Assembly (NCBI GenBank): GCA_016795155.1
Contig: JAEUIE010000029.1
Location: forward strand, 1 to 64,000
DNA: 64,000 nt
Direction: 5' to 3'
Source of the DNA: Planctomycetia bacterium
GTDB lineage: Bacteria > Planctomycetota > Planctomycetia > Gemmatales > HRBIN36
Shown here: positions 17,764-26,447 of the stretch, in pieces
Layout: each line of letters opens with the position of its first letter
How positions within the stretch are numbered: the first letter of the stretch is position 1
Translations under genes and position numbers: made by a program
Notes under the pieces: model-generated
Told to the model about the DNA's origin: nothing
The model's input: the letters and a program-made list of their open reading frames with translations, nothing else
The model's database searches: none

Positions 17764-18981
17764 ATGCCATTTACAGAACAGGCCAATGCACTGTTGCCAG
17801 TAACAGATATCGAAGTGCCGGGGGCTCCTGAGAAAACTCCAGAAGATGGCATTGGTTTATGCCTCTCTGGTGGCGGTTATCGTGCAATGCTTTACCACGT
17901 TGGAGCACTGTGGAGAATCAATGAACTTGGTCTTATGCATCCCAGTCAACTCAAGCGGATATCAAGTGTATCTGGGGGTTCTATCACAGCTGCAACGTTG
18001 GGAATGAATTGGAATCAGCTTCAGTTTGATTCAAATACAAAGATTGCATCACGAGAGTCTTTCATCCAGGCTCTTGCAAAACCCACGCGACGATTAGCCC
18101 AAGAAACGATTGATGTTTCTGCAGTTGGCTGGGGGATTATTAACCCTTTCAAGTCAATCAGTGATGAGATTGGAGGCTATTACCAAAAATACGTATTTGG
18201 CTCCAAGACATTACAAGATCTTCCTGACTCACTCCGGATTGTGTTTAACGCAACGAATGTCCAAACCGGATCACTCTTTCGCTTTTCTAAGCCATACATG
18301 GTGGATCATCTGATTGGGATGTGGAAGCAACCAGATGTCCCGTTAAGTAAAGTGGTGGCTGCATCATCGGCCTTTCCACCATTTCTTTCGCCCTGCACTC
18401 TGGACTTAAATCCATACCAGCCCTCTGAGTTGTATGCGCTGGGCAAGGCTGAACCTGATATTTTCGCGCGTAACGTCATTTTATCTGATGGAGGTGTTTA
18501 CGATAATCTGGGCTTGGAGACTGTTTGGAAGCGATTCAAAGTGGTCTTGTGTAGTGATGGTGGACGAAAGATGGCTCTGGATAGGAAGCCGGCAGGTGAC
18601 TGGGCACTCCATTCGCGCAGGCTAATTGATTTGTTGGAACGACAGGTCTCTGCGCTACGTAAGAGGCAACTCATTGCTTCGTATCTGGGTCAGCAGGGAA
18701 TTCCTTTTCGTCATGGCGCATATTGGGGCATCACGACAGCCTACGAAGATTACGATCCCACCCAATTGCAGCCTCAGGGTATAGTACTGCCCCTTTCGGC
18801 AGCCCAGCCTGTGCCATCTGTTGCAAATATGGACACTCGATTAGCAACAATAGCAGAAGAACTACAAGAAAAACTAATCAATTGGGGCTATGCCATTACC
18901 GACGTAGCCATTCGACGCTATTACTTAAAGTCGCCTGACGTGCCGCTGCCCACTTTACCGTACCCAGGTGCTGGCATTTAA
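17764..18981 (+). CDS. Patatin-like phospholipase
   Basis: A 405-residue lipid acyl hydrolase of the patatin family. The oxyanion loop is GGGYRA (36-41), the nucleophile Ser70 lies in SVSGGS, and the catalytic Asp242 lies in LSDGGVYDNLG; this is a complete Ser-Asp dyad. There is no leader, so the enzyme should act from the cytoplasm, where it could attack the inner membrane. AAGGAG is 5 bases ahead of the ATG. It is the first gene of a tight run with the peptidase (68-base gap) and the MBL hydrolase. Patatins of this layout serve as membrane-damaging effectors in several antiphage systems (for example CapV of CBASS), but no cyclase gene is present here. Confidence 0.92.
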   Translation: MPFTEQANALLPVTDIEVPGAPEKTPEDGIGLCLSGGGYRAMLYHVGALWRINELGLMHPSQLKRISSVSGGSITAATLGMNWNQLQFDSNTKIASRESFIQALAKPTRRLAQETIDVSAVGWGIINPFKSISDEIGGYYQKYVFGSKTLQDLPDSLRIVFNATNVQTGSLFRFSKPYMVDHLIGMWKQPDVPLSKVVAASSAFPPFLSPCTLDLNPYQPSELYALGKAEPDIFARNVILSDGGVYDNLGLETVWKRFKVVLCSDGGRKMALDRKPAGDWALHSRRLIDLLERQVSALRKRQLIASYLGQQGIPFRHGAYWGITTAYEDYDPTQLQPQGIVLPLSAAQPVPSVANMDTRLATIAEELQEKLINWGYAITDVAIRRYYLKSPDVPLPTLPYPGAGI

Positions 18982-19049
18982 GGTGCTGACTAACTGAAAA
19001 GAGAAGCAATCATTGTGTTCTTATCGATAGGACTTGTGGAGTTGTCATA

Positions 19050-21041
19050 ATGGCTAAGAGTGATCTAATTCCTGATCCGTCATCACGAAGCTTACGGATC
19101 TTTGCGTTTGATCCTGGTCTTTCTGCACAATTTGATACTGCTGGCATCGGGGAAATTACCATACGCATTCCCTGGGAAAAGAATGCACGGCCCGGCCCGA
19201 TTGGAGAGTACATAGAAGTTGTCGATGTTGATCCTGCCAGTGGAGTGGCTTACAAACCTGTAGATCTAAACGACGAACGTCTCTTAGCACAAAATGGCCT
19301 CGCCCCATCAGAAGCAAATCCACAATTTCATCAGCAAATGGTTTACGCTGTGGCAATGGCCACTATCGGACAGTTTGAGCAAGCACTTGGCCGAGTTGCA
19401 CTTTGGTCGTCGCATCGTGAGAATGAAGAGAATGAGTACATCGAGAAATTTGTTCCACGGCTGCGAATCTACCCGCATGCACTTCGAGATCGCAATGCCT
19501 ACTACAGCCCAGCGAAGAAAGCACTACTCTTTGGTTACTTCCCTGTCGGAATCAAAGATGCGAACAATACACCTGGCACACTAGTTTTTACCTGTCTGTC
19601 GCATGACATCATCGCACACGAAACGACACATGCACTACTGGATGGCGTCCATCCTCGCTTTAATGAACCAGTCAATGGGGATGTGTTTGCGTTTCACGAG
19701 GCTTTTGCCGACATAGTAGCTCTGTTCCAACACTTCTCCTATCCAGGAGTGCTTCGAGATCAAATCGCACGCACTCGAGGCGACCTTGGTGGCGAAAATA
19801 TTCTTGGTCAACTAGCTCAACAGTTTGGCAAGGCATCTGGTCGTGGACGTGCCCTACGCGACTTCCTTGGCAAGCAAAATGCTGACGGAAAATGGGAGCC
19901 ACTCAAACCGGATGTACGAGAACTCGAACGGACAACGGAACCACACGCCAGGGGCGCGATCTTGGTTGCTGCGGTTTTTAACGCATTCCTGAAAGTCTAT
20001 CGCGCTCGCACAGTTGATCTGTACCGTATTGCCAGTGAAGGGACAGGCGTCCTTCGTGAAGGAGAGATTCATCCAGATCTTGCCTATCGTCTTGCTGATG
20101 AAGCAGCACGAGCTGCTCTCCAAACACTCCAGATGTGCATCCGGGCAATAGATTATTGCCCACCGGTTGGAATTACTTTTGGCGATTACCTTCGCGCTAT
20201 TGTCACCGCAGATACGGATTTCAACCCAGATGATCCAAGCGGCTTCCGCCTCGCTTTCATTGAAAGTTTCAGGCAATGGGGCATACATCCTGGAAACATG
20301 CGGAGCATGTCGGCGGAGAGTCTACTCTGGCCAACAGGTGTTGCCGTTCAGGAAGAACAAGAAGTTCATCTGGATCGTGAAGATCTGAAAGATTACTTTA
20401 CACAAGTACAACAACCCACTGAGTCCGGTCAATCTAAAACGCGTCATCGTAATCAGGCAAATCTAAATCAATTCCGTTCCTGGACTTTGGAAAGTGATCG
20501 CTTTCAGACATGGCAAGGCATGGACTCGAATGCTGCAGCTCTTTGGAGTTGGCTTGTTAAGGGCAAAGGTCGGAAGTGGGCGAAAGTCATTGGAATCGTG
20601 CTTGAAGATGATAACCCACCACAAACAGTATTTCGTAAGGAGAACCCAAATCGCATTTCGGTAGAGGTTCATTCGGTACGGTCTGCAGTCCGCAGAAGTC
20701 AACGTGGAGCACCTATCACCGACCTCGTCGTCGAAATTACCCAACGGCGTCGTGGTTTCTTTGATCTCAAAAAACAAAAAGATAACGACGACGGTAAAGT
20801 AACAGACGAGCAAGACTTCATCTATCGAGCGGGGTGTACGCTACTAATTAACCCAAACACGATGGAAATCCGTCGGGTAATACGAACCCCTGGAACGATC
20901 AAGGACGACGTGCAACTTGACCGAATGCGGAAATATTTGTTGGAGGGAGCCAACATGGCAGTAAATGCTTTCCAAACGAAAGCAAACCATCTGAGGCTTA
21001 ACGAGCCATTCGCACTTCTTCATAGTGAGGTGGAGAACTAA
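19050..21041 (+). CDS. HExxH zinc metallopeptidase-like protein (gluzincin type), unknown function
   Basis: A 663-residue protein. The zinc site is HETTH (190-194), with a likely third ligand Glu217 in FHEAFADIVALF; that Glu-plus-Asp pattern resembles thermolysin-type (M4-like) gluzincins. The ~190 residues before it have no prodomain or leader, so it appears cytoplasmic, unlike classic secreted M4 enzymes. The C-terminal ~200 residues include a segment with VEVHSVRSAVRRSQRGAP and the mixed strand region AGCTLLINPNTMEIRRVIRT, which I do not recognise. It ends 3 bases before the MBL gene and follows the patatin gene, so the three are almost certainly one operon. The substrate is unknown. Confidence 0.82.
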   Translation: MAKSDLIPDPSSRSLRIFAFDPGLSAQFDTAGIGEITIRIPWEKNARPGPIGEYIEVVDVDPASGVAYKPVDLNDERLLAQNGLAPSEANPQFHQQMVYAVAMATIGQFEQALGRVALWSSHRENEENEYIEKFVPRLRIYPHALRDRNAYYSPAKKALLFGYFPVGIKDANNTPGTLVFTCLSHDIIAHETTHALLDGVHPRFNEPVNGDVFAFHEAFADIVALFQHFSYPGVLRDQIARTRGDLGGENILGQLAQQFGKASGRGRALRDFLGKQNADGKWEPLKPDVRELERTTEPHARGAILVAAVFNAFLKVYRARTVDLYRIASEGTGVLREGEIHPDLAYRLADEAARAALQTLQMCIRAIDYCPPVGITFGDYLRAIVTADTDFNPDDPSGFRLAFIESFRQWGIHPGNMRSMSAESLLWPTGVAVQEEQEVHLDREDLKDYFTQVQQPTESGQSKTRHRNQANLNQFRSWTLESDRFQTWQGMDSNAAALWSWLVKGKGRKWAKVIGIVLEDDNPPQTVFRKENPNRISVEVHSVRSAVRRSQRGAPITDLVVEITQRRRGFFDLKKQKDNDDGKVTDEQDFIYRAGCTLLINPNTMEIRRVIRTPGTIKDDVQLDRMRKYLLEGANMAVNAFQTKANHLRLNEPFALLHSEVEN

Positions 21042-21044
21042 GCC

Positions 21045-22658
21045 ATGGCTAAACGCAAAAACGCAAGACCAAAACCAAAGGTAAAAACCAAAACGCAGAT
21101 ATCAAGGAAAAAGAAAATGGCTACGCGACTTATCCCTCCTGCCGATGGTGTTATTGTTCGTATGTACCGTATCGGTCATGGCGACTGTTTTCTAATCGCA
21201 TTCCCAGGCAAAGTCGAAGACAAGCCGGTCTACGTTCTCATCGACTGCGGATATAAACCTGGATCGCCTGGTTTTCTCAAATCAACACCCAAGGCAATTG
21301 CAGCCAGTATCCGTGAAGCCACCGACGGACATCTAGATGTCGTCGTGATCACACACGAACATCAAGATCATCTAAATGCATTTACTGCATCGAATTTCAG
21401 CGAAAATGACATCACCATCGGACAAGCATGGTTCGCATGGACAGAAGATCCCGACGACACACTCGCTAACAAACTCAGGGTTATCTATAAGGATCAGTTA
21501 TTAGGGCTTTCCGAAGCTCGTAATCGCCTGGCTGCCGCTGGTGACATCAAATCAGCCGAAGCAATTGATGAATTTCTTGCATTTGAACTAGGTGGGGAAG
21601 AAGAGATTCAACCCGCGTTGCTCGGAGCTGCGGCTAAGGATCCTGCGAAATCTCAAAACAAACAAGCTATGAAGTTGGTCAAAGATCGCGCCAAACATGT
21701 TGTATATTTGCGTCCACACGAAAAAATCCTGACTTTGCCTGGCAATGAAAATGTCCGAGTCTTTGCGCTTGGACCTCCCCGCGATGAGGATGCTTTGAGT
21801 GATCTAAATCCTCAAGGGGACGAAGAATTTCATCTGGCAGCTGGACTGCGTTCTCCAGCCAACTATTTTGCAGCTGCAGCAAGAACTAAAGTATCAGAAA
21901 CAGATTTAGCCAATCGCTCACCCTTCTCCAGACGGTATGCCCTCGATTTATCCAGTATTTATCAGGATCCAGAGTTTGGTCAATTCTTCACCAACAATTA
22001 TGGTCATAGCAAAGTGGCAGCTAATTATCCTGACACTGTTGACACATCCACGTCTGATGAAGTGGCATCGAATAATGCAGAATGGCGTCGTATTGATAAT
22101 GACTGGCTTTATTCTGCAGAAGATTTGGCTCTCGCGATGAATGGAGACACTAATAACGCCAGTCTCGTCCTTGCGTTCGAACTGGGTAAAGGCGGGAAGG
22201 TATTACTATTCGCTGCTGACGCACAACGGGGAAATTGGCTCTCTTGGGGAAACGAAGATTTTAGTGATGATGGTAACGCTGTTAGTGCAAAAGACTTGCT
22301 CGGCCGTACCGTACTCTATAAAGTGGGACACCACTGTAGCCACAATGCGACAATAAATGGTCGTCCAGATGATGATTTTCCGAACATTGGCTGGATGGCG
22401 CGAGGAAAATTTGCCCAGGAGTTTACTGCTATGATCACAGCAGTTCCGAAATGGGCTCAAACTCAGAAAGGGTGGGACCATCCTCGGAAAGAAATCAAAG
22501 ATGCCTTAATAAAGAAGGCTTCAGGTCGCGTGCTTCAGACCGACACGAACCTTGACGACATCGAGAGACCACCTGGTGTGTCAGCCAGTGAATGGGATTT
22601 GTTTCTACGTCGAACCAGTGGTCAGGATCTTTTCTTTGATTTCACTGTAATGCGTTGA
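21045..22658 (+). CDS. Metallo-beta-lactamase-fold hydrolase, ComEC/Rec2-like type
   Basis: A 537-residue MBL-fold protein. After a very basic N-terminus (KRKNARPKPKVKTKTQ) comes MYRIGHGDCFLIAF, the usual opening of soluble ComEC-type MBL domains. The dinuclear metal motif is THEHQDHLN (His104, His106, Asp108, His109); later ligands include Asp in LFAADAQ and His in VGHHCSHNAT. A ~200-residue insertion separates the first and second halves. The domain family contains nucleases and other phosphodiesterases; the specific substrate cannot be told. It starts 3 bases after the peptidase stop, with a GAGGTGGAG run just upstream. Confidence 0.88.
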   Translation: MAKRKNARPKPKVKTKTQISRKKKMATRLIPPADGVIVRMYRIGHGDCFLIAFPGKVEDKPVYVLIDCGYKPGSPGFLKSTPKAIAASIREATDGHLDVVVITHEHQDHLNAFTASNFSENDITIGQAWFAWTEDPDDTLANKLRVIYKDQLLGLSEARNRLAAAGDIKSAEAIDEFLAFELGGEEEIQPALLGAAAKDPAKSQNKQAMKLVKDRAKHVVYLRPHEKILTLPGNENVRVFALGPPRDEDALSDLNPQGDEEFHLAAGLRSPANYFAAAARTKVSETDLANRSPFSRRYALDLSSIYQDPEFGQFFTNNYGHSKVAANYPDTVDTSTSDEVASNNAEWRRIDNDWLYSAEDLALAMNGDTNNASLVLAFELGKGGKVLLFAADAQRGNWLSWGNEDFSDDGNAVSAKDLLGRTVLYKVGHHCSHNATINGRPDDDFPNIGWMARGKFAQEFTAMITAVPKWAQTQKGWDHPRKEIKDALIKKASGRVLQTDTNLDDIERPPGVSASEWDLFLRRTSGQDLFFDFTVMR

Positions 22659-22692
22659 TGCTTTGGGCTTAATGAGGCGACTTCCACAAGTT

Positions 22693-22751
22693 CATCTAAG
22701 CCTGCCAAAACTCACCTTGTCTCCATTTCGAGGGGACAGATAAGGGGACAC
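22693..22751 (+). repeat. Right copy of the ~60-bp diverged direct repeat
   Basis: CATCTAAGCCTGCCAAA opens this copy, and AGGGGACA (22731-22738) followed by AGGGGACAC (22743-22751) closes it. It lies 35 bases after the stop of the MBL gene and has the same orientation as the copy at 17314-17373. No tRNA 3' end accompanies it. Confidence 0.7.
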
Positions 22752-22859
22752 TGTGAATGAAAAGAATGAGTTTTGATCGATGATTATGAACTTCACAGCA
22801 ATAATTCTGTCGCATTTCACCTTGAAGAGGATTGGTCTAGAATCTGTTAGTTACAGGCT

Positions 22860-23936
22860 TCATCTGCTGTTAAAGCGGTTAGGCCATTTCTGATACTTCA
22901 TGTATTTATAGCCACCTTCAGGCTCTTTCAGAAACGTTATCTTGCCTTGCTTTAATAACTCTGGATCATGCTTCTGGCCTTCGACGGATTTCGTCATGTA
23001 ACAGTAACGATTCATTAATGTGGCAAATTGAGTCTGATCGAATAGTCTTGTTTCCCAATCACTAGGGATATTCTCAGCTCGAATGGCGAGCCTTCCCAGC
23101 CTGCCGTCTGCATGTGTCATAAACTTTGGCCGGTTGATGATCTGCAAATTGACGTTTGTAAAGTGAACGAATAATTCTCGCAATTCAAGTGGTTCAAATG
23201 GACCAGGCAACTTCATCAAATCCGCTTCGAGGATACTTCCCGTTGCATTACAATCATTTAACACAGCAATAAGTGCTATGCAATCGAGACGGATCATCAC
23301 GGTTTGAGCTTCAAGATTATCAGCGTAATCAAAAGGCTCAATCCCTGTGTCACAAAGGGCAGGTGCCAGATAAACTGTTCCGAGTGTGGCTGGATCTAAA
23401 TCACACATTGTAAAGAACATTCGTGCAACACAATGGAGATGGTGAAGTTCATTCCAAGCGTAAGCATCTGAGATATTGCCTGATCCTTTGCGTTTGTCCC
23501 GATGCAGTGGAATTCGCGAATCCTTCAAATGTGTCTTCAGAAAAATCAATGCTAGCCAAACGAAGAATCTTAATGGTCCATCTCGATGCAATGCAGTCTT
23601 AATGTGGGAATATCCTTTTAGCACGTACTCCCGAATGGGAATTTCGAAAATCGTATTCATTAGCCCATTGCAATTTACACAGCAAGGGATGGTATAGCTG
23701 CCATAAGAATGGCCAGTGGCATTGGGCAAGTCGATGTATTTACTATGTAACTTGTACCGGTTAAGGATCCAATTCGAAAGAATATGTTCCTTATTGAAAT
23801 CTGTTTTAGAGGGGGCACGACCACAGATGAAACAACAATCGCCACTTACGATGCTATCTAGAAATCGATCGGTACTCATGTAAACCAAGAATCCAGCATC
23901 ATTATGAATAGAGCCATCTTCAAGTTGGTAAAGCAT
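22860..23936 (-). CDS. HNH-type zinc-binding protein, possible nuclease
   Basis: A 358-residue protein. Near the N-terminus, CCFICGRAPS (CxxC), NKEHILSNW (the candidate catalytic His) and CCVNCNGLMN (CxxCN) form the pattern of a zinc-ribbon HNH domain (about residues 34-95). The remaining ~260 residues are mostly helical with no motif I know (HCVARMFFTMCDLDPATLG; LRELFVHFTNVNLQIINR). It is transcribed away from hsdR with about 140 bases between the starts, and lies just inside the second repeat. I infer a restriction-type or mobile-element nuclease, with moderate support. Confidence 0.62.
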   Translation of the reverse strand: MLYQLEDGSIHNDAGFLVYMSTDRFLDSIVSGDCCFICGRAPSKTDFNKEHILSNWILNRYKLHSKYIDLPNATGHSYGSYTIPCCVNCNGLMNTIFEIPIREYVLKGYSHIKTALHRDGPLRFFVWLALIFLKTHLKDSRIPLHRDKRKGSGNISDAYAWNELHHLHCVARMFFTMCDLDPATLGTVYLAPALCDTGIEPFDYADNLEAQTVMIRLDCIALIAVLNDCNATGSILEADLMKLPGPFEPLELRELFVHFTNVNLQIINRPKFMTHADGRLGRLAIRAENIPSDWETRLFDQTQFATLMNRYCYMTKSVEGQKHDPELLKQGKITFLKEPEGGYKYMKYQKWPNRFNSR

Positions 23937-24074
23937 GGAAGCACTTGATTGTAAACTGAAAAACGCATGGAACCATCAAGTGTTATGACTGGTCAATGGT
24001 CAGCATGAATAATTCAGACTATGACAATAATTTCCTTGGAATATACCATATTTCGAGGCAAGATTGTAGTCCGT

Positions 24075-26444
24075 ATGAACAAGAAAGAACTTACAGAAGC
24101 AGACATTCGCACGAAGTTCATTACCCCGGCCCTACTTGGCGTTAATGGGGAAAAGTGGAACTTAATGACTCAAATTCGTGAGGAAATCTACTTCACGAAG
24201 GGACAAGTCATCGTTCGAGGCAAAACGGTCAAGCGTGGAGAGGCTAAGAAGGCTGACTACATCCTCTATTACAAGCCGAATATCCCCATTGCAGTCATTG
24301 AAGCCAAAGATAACAACTACTCGATCGGCGCTGGGATGCAACAGGCACTGGAATATGCCGAGATTCTCGACGTTCCTTTTGCCTACAGTTCCAATGGCGA
24401 TGCATTCCTCGAACACGACCGCACCAAAACGAGTGGCACTATAACAAGCGAGATTCCGCTCGATCAGTTCCCCACGCCGGATGAACTCTGGGCACGGTAT
24501 CGACAGGCCAAGGGGTACTCGACCGAGCAGGAAGCTGTTGTCACCCAGGACTATTTCATTGATGGCACACGCAAGCCACCGCGATACTATCAGCTCGTGG
24601 CCATCAATCGGACCGTGGATGCTATCGCCCGGGGAGAAAACCGCATCCTGCTTGTCATGGCTACCGGGACAGGTAAAACCTACACCGCTTTCCAAATCAT
24701 CTGGAGATTGTGGAAATCAGGGACCAAGAAACGAATCCTATTTCTTGTTGATCGCAACATCCTGGCTGACCAAACCAAGACCAACGACTTCAAACCGTTC
24801 GGTCAGGCCATGACAAAGATCACCAATCGCACGGTAGATAAGGCATTCGAGATATATCTATGCCTCTATCAAGCCGTCACCGGCACCGAAGAAGAGCAGA
24901 ACATCTACAAGCAGTTCTCTCCAGACTTCTTCGATCTGGTTGTAGTTGATGAGTGTCACCGGGGCAGTGCTGCCGATGATGCTGCCTGGCGAAAAGTGCT
25001 GGAGTACTTCTCTTCAGCCACACAGATAGGTCTAACAGCCACTCCCAAGGAAACCGAGGATATTTCCAACATCGAGTATTTTGGCGAACCGATCTACACC
25101 TATTCGCTACGTCAGGGTATCTCCGATGGCTTCCTGGCTCCATACAAGGTCATTCGTATCGGCTTGGATAAAGATCTTGATGGCTGGCGACCAGAAGCAG
25201 GTCAAACCGACAAGTACGGCAACCTGATTGAAGACCGGGAATATAACATCCGCGATTTCGACCGCAACTTGGTCCTGGAAAAGCGTACCGAAGCTGTTGC
25301 TGCCAAGGTGACTGAGTTCCTCCGCGCAACCGACCGTTATGCCAAGACAATCATATTCTGTGAGAATATCGACCATGCAGAGCGGATGAGGCAGGCTATG
25401 GTTAATGCCAACCCCGACCTGGCTGCTGCCAACAGCAAGTATGTCATGCGTATCACCGGTGACAATGATGAAGGCAAAGCCCAACTCGATAACTTCATCG
25501 ATCCTGAATCTACCTACCCCGTCATTGCCACCACTTCCAAACTGATGAGCACGGGAGTGGATGCACAAACCTGCAAGCTGATCGTTTTGGATCGTGCCAT
25601 TCAATCCCCAACAGAGTTTAAGCAGATCATCGGACGAGGTACCCGCATCAACGAGGATTACAATAAGCTCTTCTTCACCATCATGGATTTCAGGCAAGCC
25701 ACCTCACAGTTTGCTGATCCAAAGTTTAATGACGTGCCCGTGCAGGTTTACGAACCCAAGACCGGAGACTCTCCCGTCCCGCCCGACGATGTTCCGGAAG
25801 GGGATGAAGACCAGCCGTCAGGTGATGGAACCATTGGCGACGGCAACGGTCTACCTGGTGACCCACCACCAACTGGCGTTACCAAATACTACGTCAACAA
25901 CGTGGAAGTGAAAGTTGCCACTGAGCGCGTGCAATACCTCGATGCCAATGGCAAGCTTATCACTGAATCACTCAAGGATTACACCCGCAAAACCGTCAAA
26001 CAGTCTTACACCTCGCTCGATAACTTTCTCACCGCTTGGAACGATGCTGAGAAGAAACAAGCCATACTGGAAGAGCTGGCTTCGAAGGGAGTCTTCCTGG
26101 ATGAGTTGGCTGAGCAGGTGGGCCGCGATTACGATGCATTCGACCTCGTATGCCACGTGGCATTCGATCAGCCACCACTGACACGCAAGGAACGAGCAGA
26201 CAGAGTCAAAAAACGTAATGTCTTCGGGCAGTACAGTGATAAAGCTCGTACCGTGCTGGAAGCCTTGCTGCAGAAATATGCTGACTCAGGCATCACCAGT
26301 GTGGAATCTCTCGAAATCTTGAAAGTAGACCCCCTGACTGGCTTCGGCACCCCCGTGGAAATCGTAAAACTATTTGGTGGAAAGCTTGGTTACCTGGCTG
26401 CCATTCGGGAACTGAAAACCGCCCTTTATAAGTCTGTAGCGTAA
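24075..26444 (+). CDS. hsdR: Type I restriction enzyme, R subunit
   Basis: A 789-residue motor and nuclease subunit. The N-terminal nuclease motif is visible as AVIEAKDN (E-x-K). Superfamily 2 helicase motifs follow: ATGTGKTYTA (Walker A), VVDECHRGS (DEAH-type box) and LTATPKE (motif III), then STGVDAQ and IIGRGTRINED (motif VI). The C-terminal ~200 residues hold a Pro/Gly/Asp-rich linker and the helical part that docks on HsdM. I prefer the ATG at 24075; the frame is open to 24021. hsdM follows after 3 bases. It restricts unmodified DNA together with HsdM and HsdS. Confidence 0.95.
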   Translation: MNKKELTEADIRTKFITPALLGVNGEKWNLMTQIREEIYFTKGQVIVRGKTVKRGEAKKADYILYYKPNIPIAVIEAKDNNYSIGAGMQQALEYAEILDVPFAYSSNGDAFLEHDRTKTSGTITSEIPLDQFPTPDELWARYRQAKGYSTEQEAVVTQDYFIDGTRKPPRYYQLVAINRTVDAIARGENRILLVMATGTGKTYTAFQIIWRLWKSGTKKRILFLVDRNILADQTKTNDFKPFGQAMTKITNRTVDKAFEIYLCLYQAVTGTEEEQNIYKQFSPDFFDLVVVDECHRGSAADDAAWRKVLEYFSSATQIGLTATPKETEDISNIEYFGEPIYTYSLRQGISDGFLAPYKVIRIGLDKDLDGWRPEAGQTDKYGNLIEDREYNIRDFDRNLVLEKRTEAVAAKVTEFLRATDRYAKTIIFCENIDHAERMRQAMVNANPDLAAANSKYVMRITGDNDEGKAQLDNFIDPESTYPVIATTSKLMSTGVDAQTCKLIVLDRAIQSPTEFKQIIGRGTRINEDYNKLFFTIMDFRQATSQFADPKFNDVPVQVYEPKTGDSPVPPDDVPEGDEDQPSGDGTIGDGNGLPGDPPPTGVTKYYVNNVEVKVATERVQYLDANGKLITESLKDYTRKTVKQSYTSLDNFLTAWNDAEKKQAILEELASKGVFLDELAEQVGRDYDAFDLVCHVAFDQPPLTRKERADRVKKRNVFGQYSDKARTVLEALLQKYADSGITSVESLEILKVDPLTGFGTPVEIVKLFGGKLGYLAAIRELKTALYKSVA

Positions 26445-26447
26445 CTC

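Noticed and set aside
17764-18981. CBASS with patatin effector (CapV)
   Set aside because: No cGAS/DncV-like nucleotidyltransferase, Cap2 or Cap3 gene lies anywhere in the window.
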